Below are positions 62,199 to 64,000 of a stretch of DNA of 64,000 bases, piece after piece (position 1 is the first letter of the stretch; the number at the start of each line of letters is the position of its first letter). Both the position numbers and the translations under genes were made by a program. The stretch is from Pseudodesulfovibrio sp. 5S69 (GTDB lineage Bacteria > Desulfobacterota > Desulfovibrionia > Desulfovibrionales > Desulfovibrionaceae), in NCBI RefSeq assembly GCF_037094465.1, contig NZ_CP146609.1, positions 3,529,501 to 3,593,500 on the forward strand, given 5' to 3'. Under the pieces are notes generated by a model. The model was not told where the DNA came from, made no database searches, and was given only the letters and a program-made list of their open reading frames with translations.

Positions 62199-63836
62199 CT
62201 ATTCCCAAACAAAGGTGGCGGTCAGTTCGGGGGATTCCTGCCAGGGGGCCTTCATGTAGGACCACACCTTGGAGGACACGAGCCGATCAATTTCCTTGTA
62301 GAAGTTGATGGCGCCCTTGAACCCGGCATACGGGCCGCCGGAGTCGTAGCTGTGCAGTTGCTTCATGGGCACGCCGAGCTTCTGGATGGAGAACTTCTCC
62401 TTGATGCCCGCGCAGAAGATGTCGGGCTTGAGCAGTTCGACCAGCTTGTCGGCCTCGTACTGGTTCAGGTCGTCGATGATCAGGGTGCCCTTGTCCATCT
62501 GGTCGTTCATGCCCTCGTAGTGCTTGAACTCGAAGCCGGCCTCTTCCAGGGCCTTGAACTCGTCCGCCGTCTTGCGCGGATTGTAGAGCTTCTCGTCGGC
62601 CTCGACCTCGATCTCCTCGATGTTGCGGGAGTCGGCGTCGGGCTTCAGCTCGGGGATGACCTGACGGCCTTCGTAGTCGTCGCGGTGGGCGAACTCGTAA
62701 CCGGCGGACAGGGTCTTCATGCCCATCTCGGCAAAGAGGTCCTGGTAGTGATGGGCGCGGGAGCCGCCGACGAACAGCATGGCGGTCTTGCCCTCAGTAT
62801 GCGGCAGGACCTTGGCGCGGGCGGCCTCGACCTCGGGCATCTCCTCGGCGATCACTGCCTCGACCCGGTCGATGAGCTCCTGGTCGCCGAAGTATTCGGC
62901 GATCTTGCGCAGGGACTTGGCCGTGGACTTGGAACCGATGAAGTTCACCTTGATCCAGGGAATGCCGTACTTGGTCTCAAGCATGTCGGCCACGTAGTTG
63001 ATGGACCGGTGACACATGACGCAGTCGAGGTCGGCGTGCTGGGCGGAGGCGAACTGGTCGTAGGTCGAGTTGCCGGAGAAGGTCGAGATGTTGGTGATCC
63101 CGCACTTCTTGAAGATGCGGTCGATCTCGAAGCCGTCGCCGCCGATGTTGTACTCGCCGAGCAGGTTGATCTTGTACTTGCCTTCCTTGGGCTCCTCGTT
63201 CTCGCCGACCAGGTTGGTGAAGACCTGGTTGTTGGCGATGTGGTGGCCGGCGGACTGGGATACGCCCTTGTAGCCTTCGCAGGAAAAGGCGAAGACGTTG
63301 CAGTCGCCGAACTTCTCCTTCATCTTCCTGGACACGGCGTGGATATCGTCGCCGATCAGGCCCACCGGGCAGGTGGCGAAGACGCAGATGCCCTTGGGAT
63401 GGAAGATGTCGTAGGCTTCCTGGATGGCCGCGGCGAGCTTCTTCTCACCGCCGAAGATGATGTCCTGGTCCTGCATGTCCGTGGAGAAACAGTAGGGCAT
63501 GTAGTTCACGCCGTCCGAGCTCGCATCGGTCTGGTTGCGACGGGTGAGCCAGGAGTAGAATCCGCAGCCGATGGGGCCGTGGGTGATGTTCAGGATGTCG
63601 CGGGTCGGGCCCATGATAACGCCCTTGCAGCCCGCGTAGGTGCATCCGCGCATGGTGATGATGCCGGGGATGGTCCGGACGTTCGCCAGAATCTCGGGCG
63701 GCGCCTCGGCTTCCGTGGCTTCGTTGATCAATATCTGCTTGGCGCGCTTCCGGGCCACCTTGGGAGGATACTTCTTCAGAAGTTCTTCCTTGATGTCGGT
63801 AGGCATGAGCTGCACCACTTTCTTGGTCTTGGCCAT
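62199..63836 (-). CDS. nifD: NifD, nitrogenase MoFe protein alpha chain
   Basis: This 545-residue protein is the alpha subunit that holds the FeMo cofactor. It has MRGCTYAGCKGVIMGPTRDI and HGPIGCGFYSWLTRRNQTD for the P-cluster side, the cofactor Cys in DCVMCHRSINY and the cofactor His in QLHSYDSGGPYAGF. Residues from about 370 to 440 form an insertion (EYEGR-like to KHYEGMN) that is typical of anaerobe-type NifD and makes it longer than Azotobacter NifD. ATG 63836 has AAGGAG upstream. It follows the P-II-like gene by 22 bp. Confidence 0.97.
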   Translation of the reverse strand: MAKTKKVVQLMPTDIKEELLKKYPPKVARKRAKQILINEATEAEAPPEILANVRTIPGIITMRGCTYAGCKGVIMGPTRDILNITHGPIGCGFYSWLTRRNQTDASSDGVNYMPYCFSTDMQDQDIIFGGEKKLAAAIQEAYDIFHPKGICVFATCPVGLIGDDIHAVSRKMKEKFGDCNVFAFSCEGYKGVSQSAGHHIANNQVFTNLVGENEEPKEGKYKINLLGEYNIGGDGFEIDRIFKKCGITNISTFSGNSTYDQFASAQHADLDCVMCHRSINYVADMLETKYGIPWIKVNFIGSKSTAKSLRKIAEYFGDQELIDRVEAVIAEEMPEVEAARAKVLPHTEGKTAMLFVGGSRAHHYQDLFAEMGMKTLSAGYEFAHRDDYEGRQVIPELKPDADSRNIEEIEVEADEKLYNPRKTADEFKALEEAGFEFKHYEGMNDQMDKGTLIIDDLNQYEADKLVELLKPDIFCAGIKEKFSIQKLGVPMKQLHSYDSGGPYAGFKGAINFYKEIDRLVSSKVWSYMKAPWQESPELTATFVWE

Positions 63837-63858
63837 TCTCAATACTCCTTACTATCGG

Positions 63859-64000
63859 CTAGGCTATGGCCTTTGCACCGGTTTCAGCGGTTCTGACGCG
63901 GACGGCATCGCCCACGGGAAGAACAAAGATCTTGCCGTCGCCCGGCTTGCCGGTCTTGTTGGCGGCGATGACGGCTTCGATGATGTCGTCGACCATGTCA
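63859..64000 (-). CDS. nifI2: NifI2 / GlnB-like P-II protein, C-terminal part
   Basis: Only the last 46 codons fall in the window; the gene continues beyond 64000 and stops at 63859-63861. They read DMVDDIIEAVIAANKTG, then GDGKIFVLPVGDAVRVRT, the C-terminal signature of P-II signal proteins. Position directly ahead of nifD fits NifI2, which with NifI1 shuts off nitrogenase when ammonium is present. The N-terminal T-loop cannot be seen, so assignment to NifI2 rather than NifI1 or GlnB rests on position. Confidence 0.88.
   Translation of the reverse strand, partial: DMVDDIIEAVIAANKTGKPGDGKIFVLPVGDAVRVRTAETGAKAIA

Overview
The window looks like a chromosomal segment from a sulfate-reducing deltaproteobacterium of the Desulfovibrio / Pseudodesulfovibrio type. 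This is inferred from three things: an anaerobe-type nif operon (NifD with a long insertion, P-II-type NifI protein, no NifX/NifU/NifS in view), a Lap/Dvh-like type I secretion locus, and high-GC coding style on the right half. No rRNA or species marker is present, so the assignment is indirect. The left half (about 1-25 kb) is visibly more AT-rich than the right half (about 32-64 kb).

Layout. (1) 0.2-23.8 kb: a surface-polysaccharide locus. It holds two polyprenyl-phosphate sugar-phosphate transferases (one split by a frameshift), a Wzx-type flippase, a Wzy/WaaL-type polymerase or ligase, glycosyltransferases of the GT4 and GT9 types, nucleotide-sugar enzymes, a glucuronyl C5-epimerase-like protein, a methyltransferase and a large GT-C-like membrane protein. 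It also has two HlyD-like adaptors, a TolC-like protein, a split MacB-like ABC transporter and an alpha-oxoamine synthase. (2) 23.9-31.8 kb: an integrative element next to a tRNA-Ala(GGC) gene, with a tyrosine integrase, an excisionase-like HTH protein, an XRE regulator coupled to an orphan DNA methyltransferase, several unrecognised small genes and a broken NACHT/STAND-like NTPase. (3) 31.9-36.5 kb: a ferredoxin-nitroreductase, then a compact operon of SH3-domain protein, M48 protease and CHASE2-adenylate cyclase. (4) 36.9-48.8 kb: a type I secretion locus with a LapA-like RTX protein, a second repeat-less passenger, a TolC-like outer membrane protein, a membrane receptor with a degenerate HD-GYP domain, a LapG-like protease, a HlyD adaptor and a LapB-like ABC exporter. 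(5) 49.0-52.0 kb: a quinone oxidoreductase and a YgiQ radical SAM protein. (6) 52.1-64 kb: nifA, two small genes, then on the minus strand a nif operon read as (nifI2)-nifD-nifK-NifB-like-ferredoxin-GNAT-nifE-nifN-nifB-small gene.

How it works together. The nif genes supply the MoFe protein (NifDK), the cofactor scaffold (NifEN) and the cluster synthase (NifB), with NifA plus sigma-54 as activator. The most unusual member is a NifB paralogue between nifK and the ferredoxin gene that has lost all three radical-SAM cysteines yet keeps other NifB features. The type I locus resembles Lap-type adhesin control, where a c-di-GMP receptor restrains a periplasmic protease that would otherwise release the adhesin; here the receptor candidate has a metal-ligand-deficient HD-GYP domain. 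The left locus probably makes a uronate-containing exopolysaccharide.
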